Origin: Myxococcales bacterium
Lineage (GTDB): Bacteria > Myxococcota > Polyangia > Polyangiales > Polyangiaceae
Direction: 5' to 3'
Assembly (NCBI GenBank): GCA_003151595.1
Contig: PLXW01000099.1
Location: forward strand, 444-20,003
DNA length: 19,560 nucleotides
The notes under the pieces are model-generated. The model saw only the letters and a list, made by a program, of their open reading frames with translations, was not told the DNA's origin and ran no database searches. Positions 1-7,499 of the stretch are shown piece by piece; positions within the stretch are counted from its first letter, which is position 1, and each line of letters starts with the position of its first letter. Both the position numbers and the translations under genes were made by a program.

Positions 1-258
1 CACGTGCGCGGCTACAAGGAGGAAGGCACGATCACGACGCCGTTCGACATGGCCGTGCTCAACGATCTCGACCGCTACCACCTCGTCATGGACACGATCG
101 ATCGCCTGCCGCAGACGGGAGAACGCGGCGTCTATTTGAAGCAACAGCTCAGAGACAAGCTGATCGAGCACAAGCAGTACATCTGCAAGAACGGCCAGGA
201 CATGCCCGAGATCGCGCAGTGGGTGTGGGGCGCCTTGCGCGCGAAGAAGCCGGCGTGA
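1..258 (+). CDS. xfp: Phosphoketolase (xylulose-5-P/fructose-6-P), C-terminal end, 5'-truncated by window
   Basis: The reading frame is open from base 1 and ends at TGA 256-258, giving the last 85 residues of a much larger protein (phosphoketolases are about 800 residues). The segment has the family C-terminal signature: [15 protein letters not shown], then [11 protein letters not shown] and a short helical tail ending near MPEIAQWVW. The enzyme uses thiamine diphosphate and phosphate to cleave xylulose-5-P or fructose-6-P to acetyl-phosphate plus glyceraldehyde-3-P or erythrose-4-P in the cytosol. The ThDP-binding and catalytic parts lie outside the window. The next gene is an acetate kinase whose possible GTG start overlaps this stop codon as GTGA (255-258). 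This fits one transcript that turns acetyl-phosphate into acetate and ATP. The assignment is by recognised family sequence; whether the substrate is X5P only or dual cannot be seen. Confidence 0.93.
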   Translation, partial: HVRGYKEEGTITTPFDMAVLNDLDRYHLVMDTIDRLPQTGERGVYLKQQLRDKLIEHKQYICKNGQDMPEIAQWVWGALRAKKPA

Positions 259-1376
259 GTCGCGCGATGGCCATCCTGTGCATCAACTGCGGGTCGTCGT
301 CGGTGAAGCTCGGCGTGTACCGATTGAACGTGGAGGAGCCGCCGCTGGCCGTCGGGGCGGTCGAAGGGATCGGGCAGAGCAAACAGAGCCAGTCGCGGGC
401 GTGGCTTCGTGAAGGGGGCGAGACGATCGAGCGGCCCGGCCCGTTCGCCGATCACGAGGCCGCGACGCACGCCGCGTTCGAGCTGATCGCGTCGCGTGCG
501 CTGGAGACGCCGCGCGCGGTCGGGCATCGGCTGGTGCACGGCGGGCCGGACCTCGCGATGCCGGTGGTGATCGACGGCGACGTGCGGCGATTGCTTGAGG
601 CCGCGATCCCGTTCGCCCCGCTGCACATGCCCCCCGCGCTCGACGCGATCGCGGTGGCGCGCGCTCGCCTCCCCTCGGCGCTCCAGGTCGCGTGCTTCGA
701 TACGGGGTTTCATCGCGACCTCCCGGAGATCGCGCGACGCCTCCCGGTGACGCAGGCGCTCCACGATCGCGGGGTGCGGCGTTACGGGTTTCATGGGCTG
801 TCGTACGAGTATGTGGTGTCCGCGCTGGGAGAGGACGCGCGCGGCCGCGTCGTCGTCGCGCACCTCGGGAACGGCGCGAGCCTGGTGGCGCTGAAGGACG
901 GGCGGTCGCAAGACACGACGATGGGGCTCACGCCCACGGGCGGCGTCGTCATGTCGACGCGCACGGGCGACCTCGATCCGGGCGTCGTCCTCTTCTTGAT
1001 GCGCGAAGGGTGGGACGCGAAGGCGATCGAGACACTCGTCGATCACGAAGGTGGCCTCGCCGGGATCTCGGGCGGGGGCTCCGACATGAAGTCGCTCCTC
1101 GCCGCGCGCGAGACCGATCCGCGCGCGAAGCTCGCCGTCGCGATGTTCGCGGCGTCCGTGCGCAAGGCGATCGGCGCGATGGCGACGACGCTCGGAGGGA
1201 TCGATCGCCTCGTCTTCACCGGCGGGATCGGCGAGCACGCAGCCGACGTGCGCGCCGAGATCATGCGCGGGTTGGAGCACCTCGCCGTGCGCGACGTGCG
1301 CGTGATGACCACGAACGAAGAGCTCGTGATCGCGCGTCACACACGCGCGCTGCTGGGCGACGTCACGGCCCGGTGA
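255..1376 (+). CDS. ackA: Acetate kinase, phosphoketolase-linked type
   Basis: Catalyses acetyl-phosphate + ADP to acetate + ATP in the cytosol. Family motifs are clear: N-terminal phosphate-binding [52 protein letters not shown], the [10 protein letters not shown] loop and [10 protein letters not shown] near the C-terminus. The canonical APLHNP is APLHMP here. About 370 residues is somewhat shorter than the usual near-400. Two starts are possible: GTG at 255, overlapping the upstream stop as GTGA, or ATG at 267, which puts the first motif closer to the N-terminus. The GTG is reported because of the coupling geometry, but ATG 267 is equally reasonable. No phosphotransacetylase gene follows, so acetyl-phosphate is presumably supplied by the phosphoketolase. 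The 3' end overlaps the convergent lipoprotein gene by 14 bp. Confidence 0.93.
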   Translation: MSRAMAILCINCGSSSVKLGVYRLNVEEPPLAVGAVEGIGQSKQSQSRAWLREGGETIERPGPFADHEAATHAAFELIASRALETPRAVGHRLVHGGPDLAMPVVIDGDVRRLLEAAIPFAPLHMPPALDAIAVARARLPSALQVACFDTGFHRDLPEIARRLPVTQALHDRGVRRYGFHGLSYEYVVSALGEDARGRVVVAHLGNGASLVALKDGRSQDTTMGLTPTGGVVMSTRTGDLDPGVVLFLMREGWDAKAIETLVDHEGGLAGISGGGSDMKSLLAARETDPRAKLAVAMFAASVRKAIGAMATTLGGIDRLVFTGGIGEHAADVRAEIMRGLEHLAVRDVRVMTTNEELVIARHTRALLGDVTAR

Positions 1377-3300
1377 CGATCGTCCCGGCGGATCCCACGC
1401 TGAAGACCTGCCCGGTCTGCGCGGCCCAGATCCCCTGAAGTCGCTTCGTCCCTGACGGGAGAACCTGGTTCGTGAAGCCGACGCCGTCGTAGAAGACGAT
1501 TGTGCCTGCCGTCTGCCCCGCGTCGTACCCGGCGGCGAACACGCGCGTCGACGAGGACCCGCTGATCGCGCTCAGCGTCCCGTTGAGCCCCGAGTTGAGC
1601 GGCGACCACACCGAGCCGTTCCACCACTCGATGACGTTCGAGCCGTCCTGGTTCTCGTTGTACGCGATCGTGAACACCGACGACGGACCCGTGGCCCAGA
1701 TCTGCGCGCTGCTCGGCGCGCCGATGGAGACCTGGACGATCGACGAGCCGTTCCATTCCTGCGCGGCGCATCCGCTCATCCACACGTCGGTCGGCGAGAA
1801 CTCCCAGACCCCGCCGGCGTACCCCACGCACCCGAGGTACCCGCCGACCTGCCCGACCTGCGTGACGACTCCGGCGCCCGAGACTTTGTAGAGCGTGTCG
1901 TACTCCTGGCTCTGGTCCGAGGACGACCACCAGCACGAGACGTACGCATCGTGATCGGCGTCTCCCGTCGCGAAGACGCCGGTCGTGATCGAGCAGTACT
2001 GGCCGGGGAGGTTCGCGACGAACGACCACGCGTTTCCGTCGTAGTGAATGAGCGCCTTCTGCGCGAGCGCATAGACGTCGTTCGCCGCCGAGCCGTGGAT
2101 GGCGACCATGAACGCGCCGGTCGCTTGCGAGGGGACGGGGCGCACTTGCCACTGCGTGCCGTTGTAGAAGACCGCGGTCCCCCCTTCGCCGACGGCCCAC
2201 ACCGCGTTCGCGCTGGAGCCCCACACCGCCCAGAGGTTCTCGCTCGTGTTGCTCGTCATCGTCGTCCAGCCGCTCGGCGTGCACGCGTCGTTCGCGCAGC
2301 CCGCGGGGCAATCGACGAAGCTGTACGTGTACGAGCACGCGCCGATCGAGCAGACGCCGCTCGAGGCATACGACTTCAACGTGCTCGTGTTGACGCACGT
2401 GCTCGCGGGGGGCGAGTCGCACGCGACGGGCGCGCCCTTGCAGTCGCCCGTGTTGCACGAGTCGTTCGTCGTGCAGGCGTTGCCGTCGTTGCACGTCGTG
2501 CCGTCGGCGTACGGATACGAGCAGCTCCCGCCGGAGCACGCGCCGGCGCTCGTGTAGCAGACCGAGGGGGGCGTGGCGCACGTGATGCCGGAGCACGGAT
2601 CGCTGGTGCAGACGCCGTTGGTGCACGGGCCGCTGGGGCACGTGGTGGTGTGCGAGGCGTAGACGCAGAGGCCGCCGTTGCAGGTCCCCTGCGCGTCGTG
2701 CGTGATCGACTGCGAGCCGCTCAGACAGACCGGCGCGGGAGGGGTCGTGCACTGGAGCGCGGTGCCGGCGCACGCGCCGTTGGCGCACGTGTCGTTGACG
2801 GTGCAGGCGTTGCCGTCGTCGCAGGCGGCGCCGGTGACGAAGGCGTAGACGCACTGCCCGCTCTGGCACGTGCCTGTCGTGGCGTGGCAGAGATCGGGCG
2901 GCGAGTCGCAGACGCCGCAGCTGGCGTTGGCGTCGGTGCCGCCGCTGTCCTTCAGCGAATTCCCGCCCGAATCGCCCGCGTCGCTCCCGCCCGCGGCGTC
3001 ACTCGCATCCGCGTTCGCCGCGTCGCCCACGCCGCCGTCGTCGCCCTGGGCCGCGTCGTCCCCGCCGACGCTCCCGTCGTCGCCACTCGCGCTCCCGTCG
3101 TCGCCGGCGGCCGCGCTGTCGCCGCCCGTCGCGTCGGAGAGCGGCTGCTGCGCGTCGCTGCCCGCGCCGTCGACGCTGCCGCTCGTGGCGTCGAACGAGC
3201 CGTCTTCGCCGGCGTCAGACGCGCTGTCGTCGCCCCCTCCGGAACCGCACGCGGCGAGGAACACGCAAAGAAAGACCCGGGCGAGAGACGTACGTCGCAT
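1363..3300 (-). CDS. Large predicted lipoprotein: Asp/Gly/Ser-rich linker, Cys-rich repeats, propeller-like C-terminus
   Basis: A 645-residue predicted surface lipoprotein of unknown function. The start at 3300 gives MRRTSLARVF, a hydrophobic stretch and a lipobox LAAC (Cys18). Residues about 19-126 are a low-complexity Asp/Gly/Ser/Ala linker containing 7-residue GDDGSxx units. Residues about 128-341 are Cys-rich, with two copies of the CxDGNACTxNDxCxxGxC pattern (about 160-177 and 270-287) seen in exported proteins of myxobacteria. Residues about 345-645 repeat short motifs such as AVWAVGEGGT, FYNGTQW and HYDGNAW, which suggest a beta-propeller. The +2 residue after the lipid Cys is Gly, not Asp, compatible with outer-membrane sorting by the enterobacterial rule, which may not hold here. 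It is divergent from the response regulator and overlaps the ackA stop by 14 bp. An adhesion or binding role is only a guess. Confidence 0.85.
   Translation of the reverse strand: MRRTSLARVFLCVFLAACGSGGGDDSASDAGEDGSFDATSGSVDGAGSDAQQPLSDATGGDSAAAGDDGSASGDDGSVGGDDAAQGDDGGVGDAANADASDAAGGSDAGDSGGNSLKDSGGTDANASCGVCDSPPDLCHATTGTCQSGQCVYAFVTGAACDDGNACTVNDTCANGACAGTALQCTTPPAPVCLSGSQSITHDAQGTCNGGLCVYASHTTTCPSGPCTNGVCTSDPCSGITCATPPSVCYTSAGACSGGSCSYPYADGTTCNDGNACTTNDSCNTGDCKGAPVACDSPPASTCVNTSTLKSYASSGVCSIGACSYTYSFVDCPAGCANDACTPSGWTTMTSNTSENLWAVWGSSANAVWAVGEGGTAVFYNGTQWQVRPVPSQATGAFMVAIHGSAANDVYALAQKALIHYDGNAWSFVANLPGQYCSITTGVFATGDADHDAYVSCWWSSSDQSQEYDTLYKVSGAGVVTQVGQVGGYLGCVGYAGGVWEFSPTDVWMSGCAAQEWNGSSIVQVSIGAPSSAQIWATGPSSVFTIAYNENQDGSNVIEWWNGSVWSPLNSGLNGTLSAISGSSSTRVFAAGYDAGQTAGTIVFYDGVGFTNQVLPSGTKRLQGIWAAQTGQVFSVGSAGTIVTGP
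3070..3105. repeat. 21-bp-period direct repeat in the lipoprotein linker
   Basis: The 15-mer GCTCCCGTCGTCGCC occurs exactly at 3070-3084 and again at 3091-3105, a period of 21 bp or 7 codons. It encodes consecutive GDDGSxx units of the acidic linker. Because the period is a multiple of three, slippage would change linker length without breaking the frame. Confidence 0.7.
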
Positions 3301-3410
3301 CGCGGTTTGATACGCCCGAGAGTGCGCTCCCCTCCCCGGCCAACCCCACGGCTCACCTTGAAACACATCGCGCGCGTCGCTAATTGGCCCTCGAGGATCG
3401 CGCTCCGCCC

Positions 3411-3848
3411 ATGAACACCGACGCTCTCATCGACACGAACGAGCCGCCCGCGCTCGATCTCTCCGGCGTGCGAGTTCTCATCGTGGAGGACGACGAAGAC
3501 TCGCGCGTCCTGATGACGAGCGTCCTGGAAGAGTGCAAAGCCACGGTCGTGGTGGCCGCATCGGGAGCGGAGGCGCTGGCGCGCGTCGTCGAGCACGCCT
3601 TCGACGTCATCGTCAGCGACATCGGCCTCCCCGACATCGACGGGTGCGTGCTCCTCGAGAAGATTCGCGCGCTACCGGGACGGAGCGAGGTGCCCGCGAT
3701 CGCGCTGACGAGTCTCTCCGGGATGACCGACGCGAAGCGCGCGCTCGTCGCCGGGTTTCAGGTGCACGTCGCCAAGCCGACGGACGCCTGGCTGCTGGCC
3801 AACGCGATCGCCAACGTGATCGGCATGCCGATCACGAGCCACACCTGA
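3411..3848 (+). CDS. Single-domain (CheY-like) response regulator receiver protein
   Basis: A 145-residue protein that is essentially one REC domain with a 19-residue N-terminal extension. Visible receiver residues are the acidic pair D27/D28 in VLIVEDDEDS, the phospho-acceptor D70 in VSDIGLPDIDG, T100 in ALTS and K122 in the AKP motif. All five key positions are intact, so it should accept phosphate from a histidine kinase. There is no output domain, so it acts through protein contact or in a phosphorelay. No histidine kinase is in the window, so its partner is unknown. ATG 3411 is chosen with GAGG at 3393-3396 as a rather distant ribosome site; a TTG at 3384 in the same frame would add nine residues. 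A TTGAAA at 3358-3363 could be a -35, but the sequence 17 bp later is a poor -10. Confidence 0.9.
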   Translation: MNTDALIDTNEPPALDLSGVRVLIVEDDEDSRVLMTSVLEECKATVVVAASGAEALARVVEHAFDVIVSDIGLPDIDGCVLLEKIRALPGRSEVPAIALTSLSGMTDAKRALVAGFQVHVAKPTDAWLLANAIANVIGMPITSHT

Positions 3849-3857
3849 AGACGCGCA

Positions 3858-4568
3858 TCACCACGTCTCGCCGAACGGGCGCGCTTCCACCTCGAACGAC
3901 CACGTCGAGCGGTGTTGCTCGGTGACGTGGAAGACCGAGTCGGCGAGATCGTCGGGCGCGAGAAAGAACGAGTCGGGCTTGTCCTTCATCATGGCGCGCG
4001 TCCTCGGCAGATCGACGACGCCGTCGACGATGATCACCGAGACGTGAACTCCGGCGGGCCACAGGTGACGCGCCATCGACTCGGCGAGGCTTCGTTGCGC
4101 CGCCTTGGCCGGAGCGAAGACCGCGGTCTTCACGTTCCCCCGCCGCGAAGCGGTCGCTCCGATGAAGACGATGTTCCCCCGCCCCGCCTTCTTCATCGCC
4201 GGGATCACCTGCTTGGACGCCAGGAACGCGCCGAGCGCGTTCACGCGCCAGGCGCTCTCGAAGTCGGCGGGCGTCGCGTCTTCGATCGTCCCCCACGTGC
4301 CGCTTCCGGCGTTGTAGATGAGCGCGTCGATCTCGCCGAGCTGCGTGCGCACGTCCGCGAACGCCTTCTCCACCGACGCCGCGTCGGCCACGTCGCACGC
4401 GAACGCTCTCGCGCCCGGCAGCTCCTTCGCGAGCGCGCTGGTGAGCTCGGTCCCGCGGGCCATCAACGCCAAGGCGTATCCCTCCGCCGCGAACCGGCGC
4501 GCGAGCGCCGCTCCGTTGCCCGGGCCGACGCCGACGACTGCGCAAACACGCTTCTTCGTTTCGCTCAT
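3858..4568 (-). CDS. Atypical short-chain dehydrogenase (SDR_c10-like, Phe replaces catalytic Tyr)
   Basis: A 236-residue protein of normal SDR length with a Rossmann fold. Visible features are the N-terminal nucleotide-binding glycines GVGPGNG (13-19), which match the classical TGxxxGxG only partly, CDV (58-60), NAG (86-88), N110 and GATAS (137-141). Where classical SDRs have YxxxK, this protein reads FAPAK (151-155): the catalytic Tyr is Phe and the Lys remains. This combination is known for the SDR_c10 subgroup (cd05373), so it looks like a family trait and not a local mutation. The substrate is unknown and catalysis may be altered or absent. It is divergent from the methyltransferase gene across 106 bp, and its stop lies 9 bp from the response regulator stop. 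Confidence 0.88.
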   Translation of the reverse strand: MSETKKRVCAVVGVGPGNGAALARRFAAEGYALALMARGTELTSALAKELPGARAFACDVADAASVEKAFADVRTQLGEIDALIYNAGSGTWGTIEDATPADFESAWRVNALGAFLASKQVIPAMKKAGRGNIVFIGATASRRGNVKTAVFAPAKAAQRSLAESMARHLWPAGVHVSVIIVDGVVDLPRTRAMMKDKPDSFFLAPDDLADSVFHVTEQHRSTWSFEVEARPFGETW

Positions 4569-4578
4569 GGCTCCGTCC

Positions 4579-4614
4579 TCTCACGGGTCGCGCGCGGAGG
4601 CGAGACACGTGAGA
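4579..4614. repeat. 7-bp inverted repeat in the SDR/methyltransferase divergent promoter region
   Basis: TCTCACG at 4579-4585 and CGTGAGA at 4608-4614 are perfect complements separated by 22 nt. They lie in the 106-bp space between two divergent starts (4568 minus, 4675 plus). The place suits a shared operator, but the arms are short and no regulator is known. Confidence 0.35.
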
Positions 4615-4674
4615 CGGCGAAACGCGAACGGGACCTTGGAAGACTCGCTCGGCTCAGGTAAGCCGCGAGGCACG

Positions 4675-5520
4675 ATGAGCGACAACACCGAGCAGATCGA
4701 TCTCTGGAACGGCCAAAGCGGCCAGCGCTGGGTGACTCATCAGGAGACGCTCGATCGGAACATCGCGCCCTTCGGCCGAGCCGCGCTCGACGCCGCGCGC
4801 GTGCAGCCGGGCGAGCGGGTGGTCGACGTCGGATGCGGGTGCGGCGCGACGACGATGGCGATCGCCGAGAGCGTCGGCGCGACCGGCGCCGTGCTGGGGG
4901 TCGACGTGTCGGCGCCGATGCTCGCGGTCGCACGCGAGCGCGCGCGGCAGCACACGAACGCGACGTTCACGCTGGCCGATGCTTCGACGCACGTCTTCGA
5001 GCCGAGCCACGACCTGCTGTTCTCGCGCTTCGGCGTCATGTTCTTCCGGGACCCGACGGCCGCCTTCGCGAACCTCGGCCGCGCGCTCTGTGAAGGCGGG
5101 CGCCTGGCCTTCGTGTGCTGGGGGCCGCGCGCGGAGAACCCTTGGTTCCACGTCCCCATGGCGACGGCCGGGACGATCGTGCCGCTCCCCGCGGCGTCCG
5201 CGCCGGACGATCCTGGACCGTTCGCGTTCGCCGATCGCGCGCGCGTGGAGCGCATGCTGGGCGCGGCGGGGTTCTTCGAAATCACGATCGAGCCGTCGTC
5301 GCCCGACTTCGTCCTCGGCGCCGACCTCGAGACCGCCGCGACGGCCGCGATCGAGACCGGCCCCGTGTCGCGGCTGCTGGTCGATGTCGACGACGCCACG
5401 CGCGCGCGCGTTCGCGTCGCGGTTCGAGATGCACTCACGCCGTACCTCGGCGCCCGCGGCGTCGCGATTCCGGCCTCGACGTGGATCGTCCGCGCGCGCC
5501 GACTCAGAGCGCGGGGATGA
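4675..5520 (+). CDS. Class I SAM-dependent methyltransferase
   Basis: A 281-residue soluble methyltransferase of the UbiE/Methyltransf_11 type. Motif I is VVDVGCGCG (49-57), the acidic residue at the end of strand beta2 is D77 in LGVDVS, D102 in ADAS marks motif III, and DLLFSRFGVMFF (113-124) is the motif IV region. The N-terminal LWNGQSGQRWV and the C-terminal 100 residues do not reveal the acceptor. ATG 4675 has GAGG at 4667-4670 just upstream, a close but usable ribosome site. The gene is divergent from the SDR, so the two could share control. Its 3' end overlaps the convergent lipoprotein gene by 17 bp. Confidence 0.9.
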   Translation: MSDNTEQIDLWNGQSGQRWVTHQETLDRNIAPFGRAALDAARVQPGERVVDVGCGCGATTMAIAESVGATGAVLGVDVSAPMLAVARERARQHTNATFTLADASTHVFEPSHDLLFSRFGVMFFRDPTAAFANLGRALCEGGRLAFVCWGPRAENPWFHVPMATAGTIVPLPAASAPDDPGPFAFADRARVERMLGAAGFFEITIEPSSPDFVLGADLETAATAAIETGPVSRLLVDVDDATRARVRVAVRDALTPYLGARGVAIPASTWIVRARRLRARG

Positions 5521-7261
5521 CCCAGATTCCCGCGCCGGCCGTCGTGGCCCTCCACGAGTAGACGATCTGGTCCTTCGCCGCGGTCATGTAGAACTGCGCG
5601 TCGGCTTCGCTCACGAGCGTCGTCTGCGCCGTCGGGTTCGCGGTGTCGACCGCGACGATGTCCGCGCGCTCCGTCGTAGGGTCGTAGGCGTCGTTGAACA
5701 CGATCCACGACCCTCGCGTCGCGTACGCCGCGTACGAATCCGGTGCGATGACGCTCGGCGCGCCCGGGTTCGCGCTCAGCGCCGCGACGTGAAGCGTGCC
5801 CGACTCCGGTCCCACGTCGGTGAAGAAGATCGCGCGCGACGAGTCCGCGGTGAACGAATCGCCGAACGCGCCGCCCGTGGTCCCGTTGACCGTCGAGACG
5901 AGCGTCGACACGGGGCCGCTCATCGTCGCCGAGGCGAAGTACAGATCGACCGCGTACGTCGTGGTGTCGAGGCCGTGAAAACCGACGACCCACTTTTCGT
6001 CCGGCGACGTGGCGATCACGCGCGCGAGGCCGTTGGACAGCGGCGTCGGGTCCGGTGCGGGGATCGACGATCGCTCCAGCTCGTTCGAGCTCGTCGTGTA
6101 GACGACGGCGCCTCCGTCGCTCACGAAGTCGGCGTACGTTCCGGCGACGTCGATCGTCCGGCCGCCGTCGGCCGCGCCGTCGATCGGAAACCACAACAAG
6201 CCCTTCGGCCCGCTCACCAGCAGCTCGGTCCCGTTCGGGTCGACCGCGAACCGAGACTGCACGCCGGTAGCGATCGTATTTTGCTTCCAGTCGGGGCCGA
6301 GGAACGAGCTGACCGTCGCGGTGACGGCCGGGTCGTCGGCCGGGCGAATCACGTCACCCTGGGGAGCGCCCGTCGACGTCTCTCCATCCGGCGCGTCGCC
6401 GTCTGGACCGCCCTCCTCGGACGGCTCGGCATCGAGCGGCCCGCCCTCGAGCGACGCCGCGTCCAGCGCTCCCGCATCCGGCGCTGCCGCATCGGGCGCT
6501 CTCGCGTCCGACGATGCATCGGTCGGCGACCCTGCGTCGTGCAACAGCACCGGCACCGTGCAGTACGAGGCGATGGCGTACTCACCGGCGAACGCGAGCG
6601 TGGGTCGACACGCGCCGTTCGCGAGCTCGACTCCCGTCACGAGCTTGGTCCGCCCGCTTCCGTCGGCGTTCACCACGATCAGGCTTCCGACGGCGTCGGC
6701 GTCGATATCGTCGAAGAAGAGGAGCTTCGTCCCATCGGCGCTGATCGCGACGAGCGAGTAGAAGACGGCAGCCGACGCGGAGAACGGGACCGCCTTCGGG
6801 CTCGCCGAGGTCCACACCGACAGCTCCGCGACCCCCAACCCCGTCTCCGTCGGCGCGAAGAAGATTCCTCTCCCCTTCACGAAGACCTCGTTGAACTCGT
6901 CGACCGCGCCGAGCACGATCGGCGCGCCGCCCAGCAACGAGACCGCGTTGACGGTGCCCGCCGTGATGTCCGTGTACGCGGCGTAGCCGTCGCTCGTCAC
7001 TCCATCGATCTGCGCGTTCGGCGTCGACACGAGCTGTCGTCCATTCGGCGGCACGGCTCCGGGCGGGAGCCCATCACCCGCGTCGCCCGCCTTCGACGCG
7101 GCGTCGCGCGCTCCGGAGTCGAACCGCCATTCTCCGGCGCTCGCGTCGACCTGGCCGCCAGCGTTGTCGCCGTTGCTGCCGCATGCTCCCAGAGCAAGCC
7201 CCGTGGCCGCGGCGATGCTGATCGCGTGCAGCTCGATTCGCACCACAAACAACTTCCACAT
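5504..7261 (-). CDS. Predicted lipoprotein with PD40/TolB-like propeller repeats and an Asp/Ala-rich insert
   Basis: About 585 residues. The N-terminus MWKLFVVRIE, a hydrophobic segment and LGAC (Cys27) indicate a type II signal; the +2 residue is Gly. An in-frame GTG at 7243 or 7246 would give a shorter, more typical signal peptide, so the start is uncertain by about six codons. Motifs such as SADGTKLLFFDD (about 165-180) and SPDEKWVVGF (about 417-426) resemble PD40/TolB propeller blades. Between two sets of blades, about residues 240-303, lies an Asp/Ala/Pro/Gly-rich low-complexity stretch encoded partly by 15-bp tandem repeats. The function is unknown. It resembles other myxobacterial surface propeller lipoproteins in style. 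A 10-bp inverted repeat lies 12 bp upstream of the ATG. Its 3' end overlaps the methyltransferase end by 17 bp. Confidence 0.85.
   Translation of the reverse strand: MWKLFVVRIELHAISIAAATGLALGACGSNGDNAGGQVDASAGEWRFDSGARDAASKAGDAGDGLPPGAVPPNGRQLVSTPNAQIDGVTSDGYAAYTDITAGTVNAVSLLGGAPIVLGAVDEFNEVFVKGRGIFFAPTETGLGVAELSVWTSASPKAVPFSASAAVFYSLVAISADGTKLLFFDDIDADAVGSLIVVNADGSGRTKLVTGVELANGACRPTLAFAGEYAIASYCTVPVLLHDAGSPTDASSDARAPDAAAPDAGALDAASLEGGPLDAEPSEEGGPDGDAPDGETSTGAPQGDVIRPADDPAVTATVSSFLGPDWKQNTIATGVQSRFAVDPNGTELLVSGPKGLLWFPIDGAADGGRTIDVAGTYADFVSDGGAVVYTTSSNELERSSIPAPDPTPLSNGLARVIATSPDEKWVVGFHGLDTTTYAVDLYFASATMSGPVSTLVSTVNGTTGGAFGDSFTADSSRAIFFTDVGPESGTLHVAALSANPGAPSVIAPDSYAAYATRGSWIVFNDAYDPTTERADIVAVDTANPTAQTTLVSEADAQFYMTAAKDQIVYSWRATTAGAGIWVIPAL
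6451..6510. repeat. 15-bp tandem repeat, four degenerate units, inside a lipoprotein gene
   Basis: Units start at 6451, 6466, 6481 and 6496. The last three all begin GCGCT, and most continue with a CGC(A/G)TC core. On the minus strand each unit encodes five residues of the PDAxA/SDARA type within the Asp/Ala-rich insert. Fifteen is a multiple of three, so copy-number change would keep the frame. Confidence 0.7.
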
Positions 7262-7273
7262 GGCACGTCGAGG

Positions 7274-7315
7274 ACAACGCCAAACGTAAGAAAAGACCAG
7301 ACACGTTGGCGTTGT
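7274..7315. promoter_or_regulatory. Perfect 10-bp inverted repeat upstream of the propeller lipoprotein gene
   Basis: ACAACGCCAA (7274-7283) and TTGGCGTTGT (7306-7315) are exact complements separated by 22 nt. The nearer arm is 12 bp upstream of the ATG at 7261. It could be an operator for a dimeric regulator or a leader-RNA stem. There is no U-run beyond it, so it is not a classical terminator. The left arm overlaps a CAAACGTA octamer (7281-7288) that recurs in two other intergenic or promoter regions. Confidence 0.5.
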
Positions 7316-7417
7316 AAAAGCTCGTCCGTCTATCCACGTGATCGATCGCATCAGAAGCGGACATCCGCACTCGACACCACGTGAGTGCTCCGCACACACC
7401 GATCAGGGCGAATGGGC

Positions 7418-7458
7418 GGGACGAACGGGCTCACCCGGCGGCCCGCGACGGTCGTCCC
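7418..7458 (-). terminator. Possible stem-loop terminator after the sigma operon
   Basis: GGGACGA (7418-7424) pairs with TCGTCCC (7452-7458), with further GC-rich inner pairing around CGGGC and GCCCG. It lies about 42 nt past the stop of the last gene in the minus-strand operon. There is no U-tract on the minus strand. On the plus strand only a short TTTT follows, and no gene there needs termination. Termination is therefore weakly supported. Confidence 0.3.
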
Positions 7459-7499
7459 ATTTTCGTGAACGCTCGCAAACACTCGCAACGCCGGAGGCG

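Noticed and set aside
132..1340. A 402-codon minus-strand open frame opposite acetate kinase
   Set aside because: It is Arg/His-rich and antisense to a clear acetate kinase, so it is not a gene.
3358..3386. TTGAAA with 17-bp spacing to TAATTG as a sigma70 promoter of the response regulator
   Set aside because: The -35 is good but the -10 matches poorly, so it was not listed as a promoter.
1951..3414. A 487-codon plus-strand open frame opposite the Cys-rich lipoprotein
   Set aside because: It consists largely of ARxxRR-type low complexity produced by the antisense of Asp/Gly codons; the lipoprotein has a signal peptide and repeats.
4979..7384. An 801-codon open frame on the plus strand across the propeller lipoprotein
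   Set aside because: It is extremely Arg-rich with no domain. It runs antisense to a better-supported lipoprotein and into the methyltransferase in another frame, so it is a GC-rich artefact.
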